DNA from: an uncultured Acetatifactor sp.
GTDB lineage: Bacteria > Bacillota > Clostridia > Lachnospirales > Lachnospiraceae
Direction: 5' to 3'
Assembly (NCBI RefSeq): GCF_910585425.1
Contig: NZ_CAJUCP010000021.1
Span: forward strand, 1-64,000
Length of the DNA: 64,000 nucleotides
Shown here: positions 35,343 through 44,109 of the stretch, piece by piece
Layout of the letters: each line of letters starts with the position of its first letter
Numbering within the stretch: position 1 is the stretch's first letter
Notes under the pieces: generated by a model
Database searches by the model: none
Seen by the model: only the letters and a program-made list of their open reading frames with translations
Told to the model about the DNA's origin: nothing
Made by a program: the position numbers and the translations under genes

Positions 35343-35552
35343 ATGAAAAAATTGACCAGGGATGAGATAAAGGAACGAGTGGAGAAAATCCGTCAGGGTC
35401 TTGGCGATGACGATGAGGTGAGCCTGTGGTTGGAAGAAATTTCAGCAAGTATCCCGAACTGCCAGGTCATCGGAACGATAATGGCCGGAAATGGCATCAG
35501 CGTGGATGAGATAGTAGACCGACTATACAGGCCGGATGTGATTTATCTGTAA
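35343..35552 (+). CDS. small bacteriocin-immunity-like protein
   Basis: 69 residues from ATG at 35343, with GAAGGAAA upstream. The sequence starts KKLTRDEIKERVEKI, continues DDEVSLWLEEISASIPNC and ends VDEIVDRLYRPDVIYL. This helix pattern with an acidic WLE segment and a late SxxEIV helix resembles the small colicin/pyocin-type immunity proteins found singly in many Firmicutes. There is no toxin gene beside it; it sits between gmd and fcl, where it has no obvious metabolic role. It could be an orphan immunity gene or another small helical protein. The preceding 35176-35342 stretch shows nothing I can name. Confidence 0.5.
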   Translation: MKKLTRDEIKERVEKIRQGLGDDDEVSLWLEEISASIPNCQVIGTIMAGNGISVDEIVDRLYRPDVIYL

Positions 35553-35653
35553 TATTACCAAAACGATTTTCCAACTGAGAATGATTGTCTAAGCGGAAAC
35601 TTTTTTGAAAAAGAAGATGTAAGAAGAGTAAGACATTAGAACAGAAAGGCATT

Positions 35654-36598
35654 ATGATGGAAAAAAACGCGAAAATCTACGTGGCCGGGCACCGGGGCAT
35701 GGTGGGCTCCGCCATCCTCCGGGAGCTGCGGCGCCAGGGCTACGAAAATATCATCACGCGCACCCACAGTGAGCTGGATTTGTGCCGCCAGCAGCAGGTG
35801 GAGGACTTCTTCGCCGCGGAAAAGCCGGAGTACGTGTTCCTGGCGGCGGCGAAAGTGGGGGGCATCGTGGCCAACCAGGAGGCTTTGGCGGACTTCATGT
35901 GGTTCAACATGACCCTGGAGATGAACGTCATCCACAGCGCCTGGCAGAACGGCTGCAAAAAACTGGAATTCCTGGGCTCCTCCTGCATCTATCCCCGGAT
36001 GGCCCCCCAGCCCATGCCGGAGAGCTGCCTGCTGACAAGCGAGCTCGAGAAGACCAACGAGGCCTATGCCCTGGCCAAGATTTCCGGGCTGAAATACTGC
36101 GAGTTCCTGAACCGCCAGTACGGGACGGACTACATCTCTGTCATGCCAACGAATTTATACGGCCCTAATGACAACTACCATCCCACCCACAGCCATGTGC
36201 TGCCCGCGCTGATAAGGCGGTTCCACGAGGCAAAGGAGCAGGGGCTTCCATACGTCACCTGCTGGGGGGACGGCTCGCCCCTGCGGGAATTCCTCTACGT
36301 GGACGACCTGGCCAACCTGTGCGTGTTCCTCATGAACCATTACAGCGGCAACGAGACCGTCAACGCGGGCACGGGCAAGGAGTTGACCATCAGGGAGCTC
36401 ACGGAGCTGGTGGCGAAGGTCATCGGCTACGCCGGGGAGATCCGGTGGGACGCCAGCAAGCCAAACGGCACCCCCAGAAAGCTCCTGGACGTGTCCAAGG
36501 CCACGGGGTTAGGCTGGACTTACCGCACGGAGCTGGAGGAGGGCATCCGGCTGTCCTATGAGGACTTCCTGAGCAATCCCATGCGGGCGGAGCGATAG
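35654..36598 (+). CDS. fcl: GDP-L-fucose synthase
   Basis: 314 residues from ATG at 35654 (ATG at 35657 is also possible). It epimerises and reduces GDP-4-keto-6-deoxymannose to GDP-L-fucose with NADPH. The cofactor motif GHRGMVGSAILREL is at residue 12, the catalytic Ser in LGSSCIYPRMAPQP near residue 110, and the Tyr-x3-Lys of the family in NEAYALAKISGLK near residue 140. It also has the conserved PTNLYGPNDNYHP near residue 168. Together with gmd it gives a complete route from GDP-mannose to GDP-fucose. Confidence 0.96.
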   Translation: MMEKNAKIYVAGHRGMVGSAILRELRRQGYENIITRTHSELDLCRQQQVEDFFAAEKPEYVFLAAAKVGGIVANQEALADFMWFNMTLEMNVIHSAWQNGCKKLEFLGSSCIYPRMAPQPMPESCLLTSELEKTNEAYALAKISGLKYCEFLNRQYGTDYISVMPTNLYGPNDNYHPTHSHVLPALIRRFHEAKEQGLPYVTCWGDGSPLREFLYVDDLANLCVFLMNHYSGNETVNAGTGKELTIRELTELVAKVIGYAGEIRWDASKPNGTPRKLLDVSKATGLGWTYRTELEEGIRLSYEDFLSNPMRAER

Positions 36599-36721
36599 TG
36601 CAACGGGCACGATGGCAGATACTTCTCATTCAAGCGGGTTTTTATCCGGTTGCAGGACTTGACTTTCCGCCATAATTCAATTATCATAAATTCATAAAAA
36701 ACGAATGTATGAGGAACCGCT

Positions 36722-37810
36722 ATGATTATTATGGACGTAAATCTCAACAATGTCTATAGCTTCGATGATTTCCGCATCAATTTCACCTATCCAAGAAAGC
36801 TGTCAGTCTCCCTGCTTGGAAGCGAAGCGCTGGAAGGAAGAGAGCGGTTCCGCTATAAAAAGGCGGTCATTCTGATGGGGGCCAACGCTGCCGGAAAGAC
36901 CAGCCTGGGTAAAGCGCTGCTGAAAATCTTCAGTTCTATCAGGGAATCCAACGAAGCGATTCTAAGAGACTTGAACTCCGAGGACAGACCAGCAGAATTC
37001 CGGGTAGATTTTGTCAATGAGGGCTATGTCCTGCATCGCTTTTGTGGGGTTGTGGACGGTGAAAATGTCAGTATCCGATACTTATCGGCGGAAATAGGTG
37101 AGATGGATTCCTATGAGATGGCAGTGGAGAAACTGCAGGACAGGACAGAAGAGATTGCAGGAAGCTTTAAGGTGCTTAGAAAAGCAGTTGGACAGATGGA
37201 ATTCCGGTTCGCTTATCCTGAGATTGAGACATCCCTCAGGCTTGCGGATATCAAAGAGGCGGCCCTGCTGAAAACGCTCCGTGCTGTGATTGGAACGCTC
37301 GATCCGTCGCTGACGGATGTTTCTGTCGCCAGGGATCTCAAGGATTCCTTTGTCATCCGCCGCCGTGGAAAAGAAATCATTATCCAGGAAGGGAAGCTGC
37401 TCAATCGAGAGCTTCTTTCCAGTGGGACCGCCGAAGGAATCGATGTGGCTGTATTCCTGGCCTCGATGCTTTCCGGCAGGAACTCCTTTTACTACTGCGA
37501 TGAGCACTTTTCCTACATTCAGAGCGATATTGAGAAGCGGATTTTTGGCCTGATGGCAGAAAGGCTTGGAAAGAACGAACAGCTTATTTTTACGACACAC
37601 AATACTGACATGCTCAATCTGAACCTTCCCAAGCACGCTTTCGCTTTTCTGAAGAAGGAAATCCAGGGCGGCGAGTATAAGGTGTCGGCGACATTCGCTT
37701 CAGATGTCTTGAAGAGGCATACGGATTCCGTGAAGTGCGCTATGGAGAATGACATGTTCGGTTCTCTGCCGGACGATTCCCTCCTGGATGATTTGGAGGT
37801 GGATGAGTGA
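36722..37810 (+). CDS. AAA/ABC-type ATPase of OLD/RloA-like defence class
   Basis: 362 residues; ATG 36722 has GAGG about ten bases upstream. Walker A is MGANAAGKTSLGK near residue 50. The C-terminal half has a signature-like LLSSGTAEGIDVAVFLASML near residue 230, a Walker B-like FYYCDEHF near residue 258 and TTHNTDML near residue 290. This layout is that of standalone SMC/ABC-like ATPases paired with TOPRIM or RloB-like partners in anti-phage modules. The next gene overlaps it as TGATG and has TOPRIM features, which supports that reading. GC content is lower than that of the surrounding fcl and proS genes, so recent acquisition is likely. Confidence 0.75.
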   Translation: MIIMDVNLNNVYSFDDFRINFTYPRKLSVSLLGSEALEGRERFRYKKAVILMGANAAGKTSLGKALLKIFSSIRESNEAILRDLNSEDRPAEFRVDFVNEGYVLHRFCGVVDGENVSIRYLSAEIGEMDSYEMAVEKLQDRTEEIAGSFKVLRKAVGQMEFRFAYPEIETSLRLADIKEAALLKTLRAVIGTLDPSLTDVSVARDLKDSFVIRRRGKEIIIQEGKLLNRELLSSGTAEGIDVAVFLASMLSGRNSFYYCDEHFSYIQSDIEKRIFGLMAERLGKNEQLIFTTHNTDMLNLNLPKHAFAFLKKEIQGGEYKVSATFASDVLKRHTDSVKCAMENDMFGSLPDDSLLDDLEVDE

Positions 37811-38205
37811 TGGATAACAGGCGGTTCTATTACCTGGCTGAGGGGGAGTGCGAGGAAAAGCTTCTAAAGGCATTAAAGGTGAAGCCTGCGCTGATTCATC
37901 CCGGAAAGGTAGAAAGCTTCAATGTGATACAGAGAACGCTGAAACCCAATAAATTGATGGGCTTCCAGCCCGGAAGCAGTGTTGTGCTTGTCTTTGACAC
38001 AGATAAGGAAGAAACGGCGATATTGAAAAAGAATGTAGAACTGTTAAAGTCGCTGAGCTTTCGCGTTGAAGTGATAACCATAGCGCAGGTTCTGAACTTT
38101 GAGGATGAGATTGAATATTGTACGGATGTGGGTAAAGCGCAGGAGTTTACAAGAAGCGAGAACGTCAGCGAATTCAAAAGCGCATGTCCCCCATTTTCTC
38201 CTTGA
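37810..38205 (+). pseudogene. truncated TOPRIM/RloB-like partner of the ATPase
   Basis: 131 residues from ATG at 37810, overlapping the ATPase stop. The start YYLAEGECEEKLLKALK carries the TOPRIM-type Glu and VVLVFDTDKEE near residue 60 the DxD pair, as in OLD-family nucleases and DUF4435/RloB-like proteins. Those partners are usually 180-300 residues long. Here the conserved-looking sequence stops at about residue 123 (VSEFKSA) and the last codons run into the -35 element of the proS T-box promoter. I infer that the 3' end was lost when this locus joined the proS region, so the module is probably not functional. Confidence 0.6.
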
Positions 38206-38231
38206 CAAACCCCCATTTCCTGCACTATAAT
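38202..38231 (+). promoter_or_regulatory. strong sigma-A promoter of the proS T-box
   Basis: Perfect TTGACA (38202-38207), 18 bases, perfect TATAAT (38226-38231). The -35 overlaps the last codons of the truncated TOPRIM gene. Confidence 0.8.
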
Positions 38232-38239
38232 CCTATCCA

Positions 38240-38541
38240 TATAGAGTGGCTGTGAAGAGGGATAGTACAGCTTTCGGAAGCATTCCAGAGAGAGGGCGTG
38301 GCATGTCCAATCCGCATTGCGGAGGGCGGTGAAGGCATGCGGCTGGGAGGCCCTTATGCGGAGGAGCTGGAACCTGCCTCGGAGCTCCGCGCGAGGCCTG
38401 TGGGAGGACAAAAAGCCCGCAGCAGGCGAAAGCGCGGCGCAGGCCTGCGTTAAGGGCATGAGAGATGGGCGCATTCGCGTCAATTAGGGTGGTACCGCCG
38501 GATTTTCGGTCCCTTGTGGGATGGAAGTCCGGCGTTTTTTA
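38240..38541 (+). promoter_or_regulatory. T-box riboswitch leader of proS
   Basis: A 300-base GC-rich leader ends in the T-box core AGGGTGGTACCGCC (38486-38499), whose bases compete between an antiterminator and the terminator that follows. In this class uncharged tRNA pairs with a specifier codon in stem I and with the T-box; given the gene downstream the effector should be uncharged tRNA-Pro. I did not identify the specifier codon with certainty. Beyond the leader, 38542-38741 holds only the proS ribosome site. Confidence 0.9.
38497..38541 (+). terminator. T-box attenuator terminator
   Basis: CGCCGGA (38497-38503) pairs with TCCGGCG (38528-38534), followed by six T. Forming it stops transcription before proS when tRNA-Pro is charged. 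Confidence 0.85.
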
Positions 38542-38741
38542 TGCGACAACATCCCAGGCAGCGTGAAAATTCGCTGCGGAACTGGAAAACAGCATCTGCC
38601 CGGATCAGTGCCCATAGGATGAACGGACGCATGTCCTTGCGGCCGGAAACCCTGTGCAGTAACTGGTACTGACAGGGCAGCTGCGGAACTGGTACAATAG
38701 AAAGCAGGCTTTCTATTGTCATGAATCAGGAGGAAAGAAAA

Positions 38742-40175
38742 ATGGCAGACAAGAAAATGGTAGAAGAGATCACATCCATGGACGTGGATTTCGCCCAGTG
38801 GTACACGGATGTGGTAAAGAAAGCGGAGCTGATCGACTACACCTCCGTAAAGGGATGCATGGTGATCAAGCCCGCGGGCTATGCTATCTGGGAGCTGATC
38901 CAGAGGCAGCTTGACGAGCGCTTCAAGGCCGCAGGGGTGGAGAACGTCTACCTCCCCATGTTCATCCCGGAGTCCCTGCTGCAAAAAGAAAAAGACCACG
39001 TAGAGGGCTTCGCCCCGGAGGTGGCCTGGGTGACCCACGGCGGCTTGCAGCCCCTCCAGGAGCGGCTCTGCGTGCGCCCCACCTCGGAGACCCTGTTCTG
39101 CGATTTCTATAAAAACGACGTCCACTCCTACCGTGACCTCCCCAGGGTCTACAACCAGTGGTGCTCGGTGGTGCGCTGGGAGAAGGAGACCCGGCCCTTC
39201 CTGCGCTCCCGGGAATTCCTCTGGCAGGAGGGCCATACCGCCCATGCCACGGAGGAAGAGGCACAGGAGAGGACCATCCGGATGCTGAACGTGTACGCGG
39301 ACTTCTGCGAGGAGGTGCTCGCCATACCGGTGATAAAAGGGCGCAAGACCGATAAGGAGAAATTCGCCGGAGCCGTCGCCACCTACACCATCGAGGCCCT
39401 GATGCACGATGGCAAGGCCCTGCAGTCCGGCACCAGCCACAACTTCGGGGACGGCTTCGCCAAAGCCTTCGGCATCCAGTTCGCGGACAAGGACAACACA
39501 TTGAAATACGTCCATCAGACCTCCTGGGGATTGAGCACCCGTCTGATTGGCGGCATCATCATGGTGCACGGCGACAACGAGGGCCTGGTGATGCCGCCTA
39601 AGGTAGCTCCCGTGCAGGTGTGCATCGTGCCCATCCAGCAGAAGAAGGAAGGGGTGTTGGAGAAAGCCTACGAGCTCCGGGACAGGCTGAAGGGCGGCTT
39701 CCGGGTGAAGGTGGACGACACGGACAAGAGCCCTGGCTGGAAGTTCGCGGAGGCGGAGATGCGCGGCTACCCTGTCCGTATCGAGATCGGCCCCAAGGAC
39801 ATAGAGGCCGGAAAGTGCGTCCTCGTCCGCAGGGACACCCGTGAGAAGATTGAGGTGAGCTTAGACGAGCTGGAGGCAGAGGTGGGCGGACTGCTGGACA
39901 CCATTCAGCGGGAGATGCTGGAGCGCGCCAGGGCCCATCGGGAGGAGAACACCTTCACGGCCGTGGGCATGGAGGAGTTCGAGAAGATATTCAACGAGAG
40001 ATCTGGCTTCGTCAAGGCCATGTGGTGCGGGGACGAGGCGTGTGAGAACGTAATCAAGGAAAAGCTCAGCGTCACCAGCCGCTGCATGCCCTTCGAACAG
40101 GAGCATATCGCGGACACCTGCGTGTGCTGCGGCAGGCCCGCCAGGAAGATGGTGTACTGGGGCAGGGCTTATTAA
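38742..40175 (+). CDS. proS: proline--tRNA ligase, archaeal/eukaryote type
   Basis: 477 residues from ATG at 38742, chosen because AGGAGG lies 8-10 bases upstream; the ATG at 38721 would place that site inside the gene. Class II motif 2 is in YNQWCSVVRWEKETRPFLRS near residue 135 and motif 3 in GLSTRLIGGIIMVHGD near residue 270. There is no bacterial INS editing domain. The C-terminus carries a Cys-containing zinc-type domain (CGDEACENVIKEKL, then CVCCGRPA) and ends in Tyr, as in ProS type 3. It charges tRNA-Pro and is controlled by its T-box leader. Confidence 0.96.
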   Translation: MADKKMVEEITSMDVDFAQWYTDVVKKAELIDYTSVKGCMVIKPAGYAIWELIQRQLDERFKAAGVENVYLPMFIPESLLQKEKDHVEGFAPEVAWVTHGGLQPLQERLCVRPTSETLFCDFYKNDVHSYRDLPRVYNQWCSVVRWEKETRPFLRSREFLWQEGHTAHATEEEAQERTIRMLNVYADFCEEVLAIPVIKGRKTDKEKFAGAVATYTIEALMHDGKALQSGTSHNFGDGFAKAFGIQFADKDNTLKYVHQTSWGLSTRLIGGIIMVHGDNEGLVMPPKVAPVQVCIVPIQQKKEGVLEKAYELRDRLKGGFRVKVDDTDKSPGWKFAEAEMRGYPVRIEIGPKDIEAGKCVLVRRDTREKIEVSLDELEAEVGGLLDTIQREMLERARAHREENTFTAVGMEEFEKIFNERSGFVKAMWCGDEACENVIKEKLSVTSRCMPFEQEHIADTCVCCGRPARKMVYWGRAY

Positions 40176-40358
40176 ATGCCAGGACCGGGGCGCGGATGCC
40201 GGAGCCCCATCGCCCATGCGCAGCCTCGTAATCTGTGTACGCCGGAAGCCATGGCGGCGCGGACATAAAAGCCATGGCTGCATATCCGGGCGGATGGGAA
40301 CAGGTCCGGCGAGCGCCGCCATATTGATTCAGGAGAGGATTGAGGAGAGAAAGAGAAT

Positions 40359-41231
40359 ATGAAAAATGAGACCTACAAAATAGAACTGCCCGGTTCCCAG
40401 CCCTGTGCGAAGCTGGTCACCTACATCCAGGACGATTCCGCGGAGATCGGCATCGCGACCAGGCCTCTGGTGCTGGTCTGCCCCGGCGGCGGATACGCCA
40501 TGACCTCGGACCGGGAGGCGGAGCCGCTGGCCCTGCAGTTCCTGGCCATGGGATACCACGCGGCCGTGCTGCGCTATTCCGTGGCACCCGCGGTGTTCCC
40601 CATGGCCCTGTGCGAGCTGGCCTGGAGCGTGGGCCTGGTCAGGGAGCATGCAGCGGAGTGGCATGTGAACCCTGAGCAGATCATCGTGCTGGGCTGCTCC
40701 GCCGGAGGCCACCTGGTGGCGTCTCTGGGCGTGTTCTGGAACAGGGATTTCCTGGCGAAGGCATTGGGCGCGGAGGGAGGCGACCGCAGGCATTGGAGGC
40801 CCGACGGCCTGATCCTGTGCTATCCTGTCATCACCTCCGGCGAATACGCCCACAGAGGCTCCTTCGAGAATCTGATCGGGGACAGCGAGGCGGAGATCTC
40901 CGCGCTGCTGGGGGCGCCTGCGGTGGAGGCGCTGTCTTTGGAGAACCAGGTGAGCGGCGACACGCCTCCCACATTCCTCTGGCACACCTATACGGACGAC
41001 TGTGTGCCGGTGGAGAATTCGGTGATGTTCGTAAACGGGATGTGCCGGGCAAAAGTGCCCTCGGAGCTCCATGTGTACCCTGTGGGAGGCCACGGGCTGT
41101 CCCTTGCCAACCAGCTCACCCAGGGACAGGGGGGCACTGCCATCCAGGAGGAGTGCGCTTCCTGGATTGCCCTGGCCCATACCTGGATCGAGGCGCAATA
41201 TGGCATAAGAACGGCTGAGGCCTCCGCTTAA
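40359..41231 (+). CDS. alpha/beta hydrolase, acetylxylan esterase/BD-FAE-like
   Basis: 290 residues; the ATG at 40359 follows a GAGGAGAG stretch. The oxyanion-hole region is VLVCPGGGYAMTSDRE near residue 42, the nucleophile Ser lies in the G-x-S-x-G motif LGCSAGGHLVAS near residue 113, a late Asp is in TYTDDCVPVENS near residue 213 and the catalytic His in PVGGHGLSL near residue 247. This order is that of cytoplasmic esterases that de-acetylate sugars or short xylo-oligosaccharides. No signal peptide is present. It stands alone between proS and the exonuclease gene. Substrate is inferred only from the family. Confidence 0.85.
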   Translation: MKNETYKIELPGSQPCAKLVTYIQDDSAEIGIATRPLVLVCPGGGYAMTSDREAEPLALQFLAMGYHAAVLRYSVAPAVFPMALCELAWSVGLVREHAAEWHVNPEQIIVLGCSAGGHLVASLGVFWNRDFLAKALGAEGGDRRHWRPDGLILCYPVITSGEYAHRGSFENLIGDSEAEISALLGAPAVEALSLENQVSGDTPPTFLWHTYTDDCVPVENSVMFVNGMCRAKVPSELHVYPVGGHGLSLANQLTQGQGGTAIQEECASWIALAHTWIEAQYGIRTAEASA

Positions 41232-41283
41232 GGCGCATTTTTGGAAGCAGGACAGAGCTTCGCAGCCGTGGGAAGGAATCTGG

Positions 41284-42393
41284 ATGAACTATGTGGTATT
41301 GGATCTGGAATGGAACCAGGCGAACGGGATCACGGAACACGAGGTGCCTGCCATTCCCTTTGAAATCATAGAGATCGGCGCGGTGAAGCTGCACACCGTC
41401 CCCTGCGGACAGCCGGGCGATGGCGGCAGCCCTGCCGGGGACGGGAATTCCGGCAGCGGCGGAGGACCTGTAAAGGACCGGAGTACGAAGAAAGAAGACG
41501 GAGGCGTAGGCAACGGCGCGTTCCTTATAGAAAGGGCAGGAGAATTCAACCAGCTCATCAGGCCGTCTGTGTACCATGAGATGAATCAGGCCACCGGCCG
41601 CCTGATTCATCTGCGGATGAAGGAGCTGAAGAAAGGCCGGCCCTTTCCCGAGGTGGCGGAGGCGTTCTTTGCCTGGTGCGGGGAGGAGGAGTACCGCTTC
41701 TGCAGCTGGGGCAGCGCGGATCTGACGGAGCTGCAGCGGAACATGGAGCACTATCACATGGAGCCACTGGCGGACGGCCCCCTGGCCTACCTGGACGTGC
41801 AGAAGCTGTTCAGCATCGCCTATGAGGACGGGAAGAGCAGGAAATCCCTGGAATACGCTGTGGACTTCCTGGAGCTGGAGAAGGACATCCCCTTCCACAG
41901 GGCCTTTGCCGACGCCCATTACACGGCGAAGATCCTGGCCAGGATTCTGGCGGAGAAGCCCGCGGCGCTGCGGAACCTCTCCTACGATGTGTTCCACCCG
42001 CCGAAGGACAGGAAATCCGAGCTGAAGGTACAGTTCGACAATTACGCAAAATACATTTCCAGGGAATTCGACACCAAGGAGGAGGCTCTGGAGGACAGGG
42101 AGGTGGCGTCCAGCAAATGCTACCTCTGCCGCAGGAACCTGCGCAAGAAGATCCGCTGGTTCTCGCCGGGCGGAAAGCATTACGTCTGCCTGGCCTACTG
42201 CGAGAAGCACGGCTACCTGAAGGGGAAGATCAGGATCCGGAAATCCCCCGCCGGGAAGGTCTATGTGGTAAAGACTACGAAGCTGATTTCAGACCAGGAC
42301 GCGGAGGCGCTGAAGGCCCGCAGGGAGCGTGCAAGCGATATGCACAGGAAGCGGGTCCGCAGGAAGAGCCGCGGGACAAAGGAGAGGCCATGA
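41284..42393 (+). CDS. DEDDh 3'-5' exonuclease with extra C-terminal Cys-rich domain
   Basis: 369 residues. ATG 41284 follows GGAAGGAATCTGG. Exonuclease motifs are VVLDLEWN (Asp-x-Glu) at residue 4, WGSADLTELQRN near residue 143 and HRAFADAHYTAKIL (His-x4-Asp) near residue 203. Between the first two strands lies a low-complexity Gly/Pro/Ser/Lys insertion (about residues 42-78) not needed for the fold. The last 120 residues form a separate domain with CYLCRRN and later CLAYCEKHG, possibly a zinc site, and a very basic tail. Such proteins are annotated as 3'-5' exonucleases in Lachnospiraceae; RNA or DNA substrate is not decided by sequence. Confidence 0.85.
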   Translation: MNYVVLDLEWNQANGITEHEVPAIPFEIIEIGAVKLHTVPCGQPGDGGSPAGDGNSGSGGGPVKDRSTKKEDGGVGNGAFLIERAGEFNQLIRPSVYHEMNQATGRLIHLRMKELKKGRPFPEVAEAFFAWCGEEEYRFCSWGSADLTELQRNMEHYHMEPLADGPLAYLDVQKLFSIAYEDGKSRKSLEYAVDFLELEKDIPFHRAFADAHYTAKILARILAEKPAALRNLSYDVFHPPKDRKSELKVQFDNYAKYISREFDTKEEALEDREVASSKCYLCRRNLRKKIRWFSPGGKHYVCLAYCEKHGYLKGKIRIRKSPAGKVYVVKTTKLISDQDAEALKARRERASDMHRKRVRRKSRGTKERP

Positions 42394-42394
42394 C

Positions 42395-43864
42395 TCAAAA
42401 GTCAGGGCCTCTGTATTTTCTGGAGCCGCGCTTTCTGCGGCGGCTGCGCTTCCGCCATCCCCGCCTGCCGCTGCGGGGAGAGATGTGGTAGTTCTTCAGG
42501 ATCAGGCGCGCAATGAGCCAGAGGAGCAGCAGGACTGCCAGCACGCCCCCGGCCGTGAGGAGGAACGCCAGATTGACGAATATGACAGAAGCGTCTTCCT
42601 GATTGCCGTGCCCTGCGGCTCCCTCCTCGGTATCGAAGATGCTGGGCTCCTGGCTGTCTGCGTTGAAATCCACCCGGACAGTGCCCAGGGGCACCTCCTG
42701 ATAGGAATAGGAGATCACCGCCGCCTGGCTCTCGTCCGCCGACTCGTAGGAGATGGAGGAAGAGACCTCCTCAAAGGAGACCGTCCGGGGCAGGACGATG
42801 AAGTCCTCCCTATTCAGGGAAAGGAAGGGCCGGGAGCTGCCGAAGATGTCATTGCCGCTGTAGAACAGGCCGGTGTTGTCGATATTGTATCTGGTCTCCG
42901 TCTGGGCCACGTTCACCCGCTCGAAATTGGAGAAGCCGTACTCGAAGAGGGAGATGGTGTCCTCATAGTGGTTTGGGGCCTCGTCCCGCATCACCACGCA
43001 GATTAGCTTCAGCCCGTCCTTCTCCGCGCAGGACACCAGGCAGCTCCTGGCATCGTCCGTGTAGCCGGTCTTGCACCCCACGATATATTCGTAGGCATAG
43101 GATCCTCCCGGGATGATCTCCATGTGGTTGTTCTCCAGCTTCCCCTGGGGCAGCTTGTCCGTGGGCGGGAAGTCGATCCGTGGGGACAGGGTGATCTTGC
43201 ACAGCATCTCGTTGTCGAAGAAGGCCCTGCCGATCATGGCCAGGTCATAGGCCGTGGTATAATGATCCTCATCCGGCAGGCCGTTGGGATTGATGAAATG
43301 GGTATTCAGGCAGCCCAGCTCAGCGGCCCGCCCATTCATGAGGTCCGAGAAGACCTGCCAGTCCGTGGTGCCCGTGATGTGCTCCGCCACCGCATAGCAC
43401 ACCTCATTGGCGGAGCGGATCAGGATGGCGTTCAGGCACTGCTCCATGGTCAGCTCCTGCCCCACGTCCATGGCGATGTGGCTGCTGTCCCAGGGCGTGT
43501 CGAAGACGGCGTCGTGGGAAAAGGGGACGATCTCGTCCATCTGGCAGCGCTCCGCGGCAATCAGGGTGGTGAGGATCTTGGTAGTGCTGGCGGGGTATTC
43601 CCGCTGGTGGATATTCTTGGCATAGAGGATGGTGCCTGTCTGGAGCTCCATCAAAATGGCGGACTCCGCCCCCACCACAGGGCCAGCGGGCCAGTTGGGC
43701 ACCTCGTTGGACTGGACGGGCAGGGCGCGGTTGGCTGCAAGAAGCAGCTCCGCGGCGGAAGGGGCCTGGGCCTTCACGGGGAGGGCGGGGGCCAGAGCCA
43801 GACTGCCGGCGCAGAGGACGGCAGCGAAAAGCCGGATATATTTATGGAAAAGTTTAGCGGACAT
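42395..43864 (-). CDS. D-alanyl-D-alanine carboxypeptidase (PBP5/DacF type)
   Basis: 489 residues; ATG at 43864. A signal peptide (LFAAVLCAGSLALAPALPVKA) exports the enzyme. Penicillin-binding motifs are in order: SxxK as YPASTTKILT near residue 92, SxN as IRSANEVCYA near residue 150 and KTG as VGCKTGYTDDA near residue 265. A C-terminal membrane helix (VNLAFLLTAGGVLAVLLLLW) and a basic tail anchor it to the outer face of the membrane, which replaces the amphipathic helix of classical PBP5. It trims the terminal D-Ala from peptidoglycan stem peptides. It converges on the exonuclease gene with one base between stops. Confidence 0.93.
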   Translation of the reverse strand: MSAKLFHKYIRLFAAVLCAGSLALAPALPVKAQAPSAAELLLAANRALPVQSNEVPNWPAGPVVGAESAILMELQTGTILYAKNIHQREYPASTTKILTTLIAAERCQMDEIVPFSHDAVFDTPWDSSHIAMDVGQELTMEQCLNAILIRSANEVCYAVAEHITGTTDWQVFSDLMNGRAAELGCLNTHFINPNGLPDEDHYTTAYDLAMIGRAFFDNEMLCKITLSPRIDFPPTDKLPQGKLENNHMEIIPGGSYAYEYIVGCKTGYTDDARSCLVSCAEKDGLKLICVVMRDEAPNHYEDTISLFEYGFSNFERVNVAQTETRYNIDNTGLFYSGNDIFGSSRPFLSLNREDFIVLPRTVSFEEVSSSISYESADESQAAVISYSYQEVPLGTVRVDFNADSQEPSIFDTEEGAAGHGNQEDASVIFVNLAFLLTAGGVLAVLLLLWLIARLILKNYHISPRSGRRGWRKRSRRRKRGSRKYRGPDF

Positions 43865-43918
43865 CTGTCAACCTCGCATATATTCATTCACATCTAAAGA
43901 TTCCTGTATCATGCTCCC

Positions 43919-43960
43919 ATTATAGGTTTTGGATAATAGAATCTTGTTTTAGATTCTATT
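43919..43960 (-). promoter_or_regulatory. carboxypeptidase promoter with overlapping palindromic operator
   Basis: On the minus strand a perfect TATAAT lies at 43919-43924. Where the -35 should be sits a perfect 10-bp palindrome, AATAGAATCT / AGATTCTATT with a six-base centre (43935-43960). A repressor or activator could act there. The rest of the 43865-44109 gap holds no feature I can support. Confidence 0.5.
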
Positions 43961-44109
43961 ATACACCATTCTCCTCAAAAACCAAAGGGAGAAATTGCGG
44001 TACATGCAACTTAGGGGCGAAAAAACGCAGCTCACCACCGATCGCTTGCACGGGTCGCCCTTTTATGCTTTCCTATAAGTACAGAAACGGGCAGACAGGA
44101 GGAGACGAC

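Noticed and set aside
38484..39569. Minus-strand frame of 361 codons across the T-box and proS
   Set aside because: It would overlap a T-box and a conserved synthetase; shadow only.
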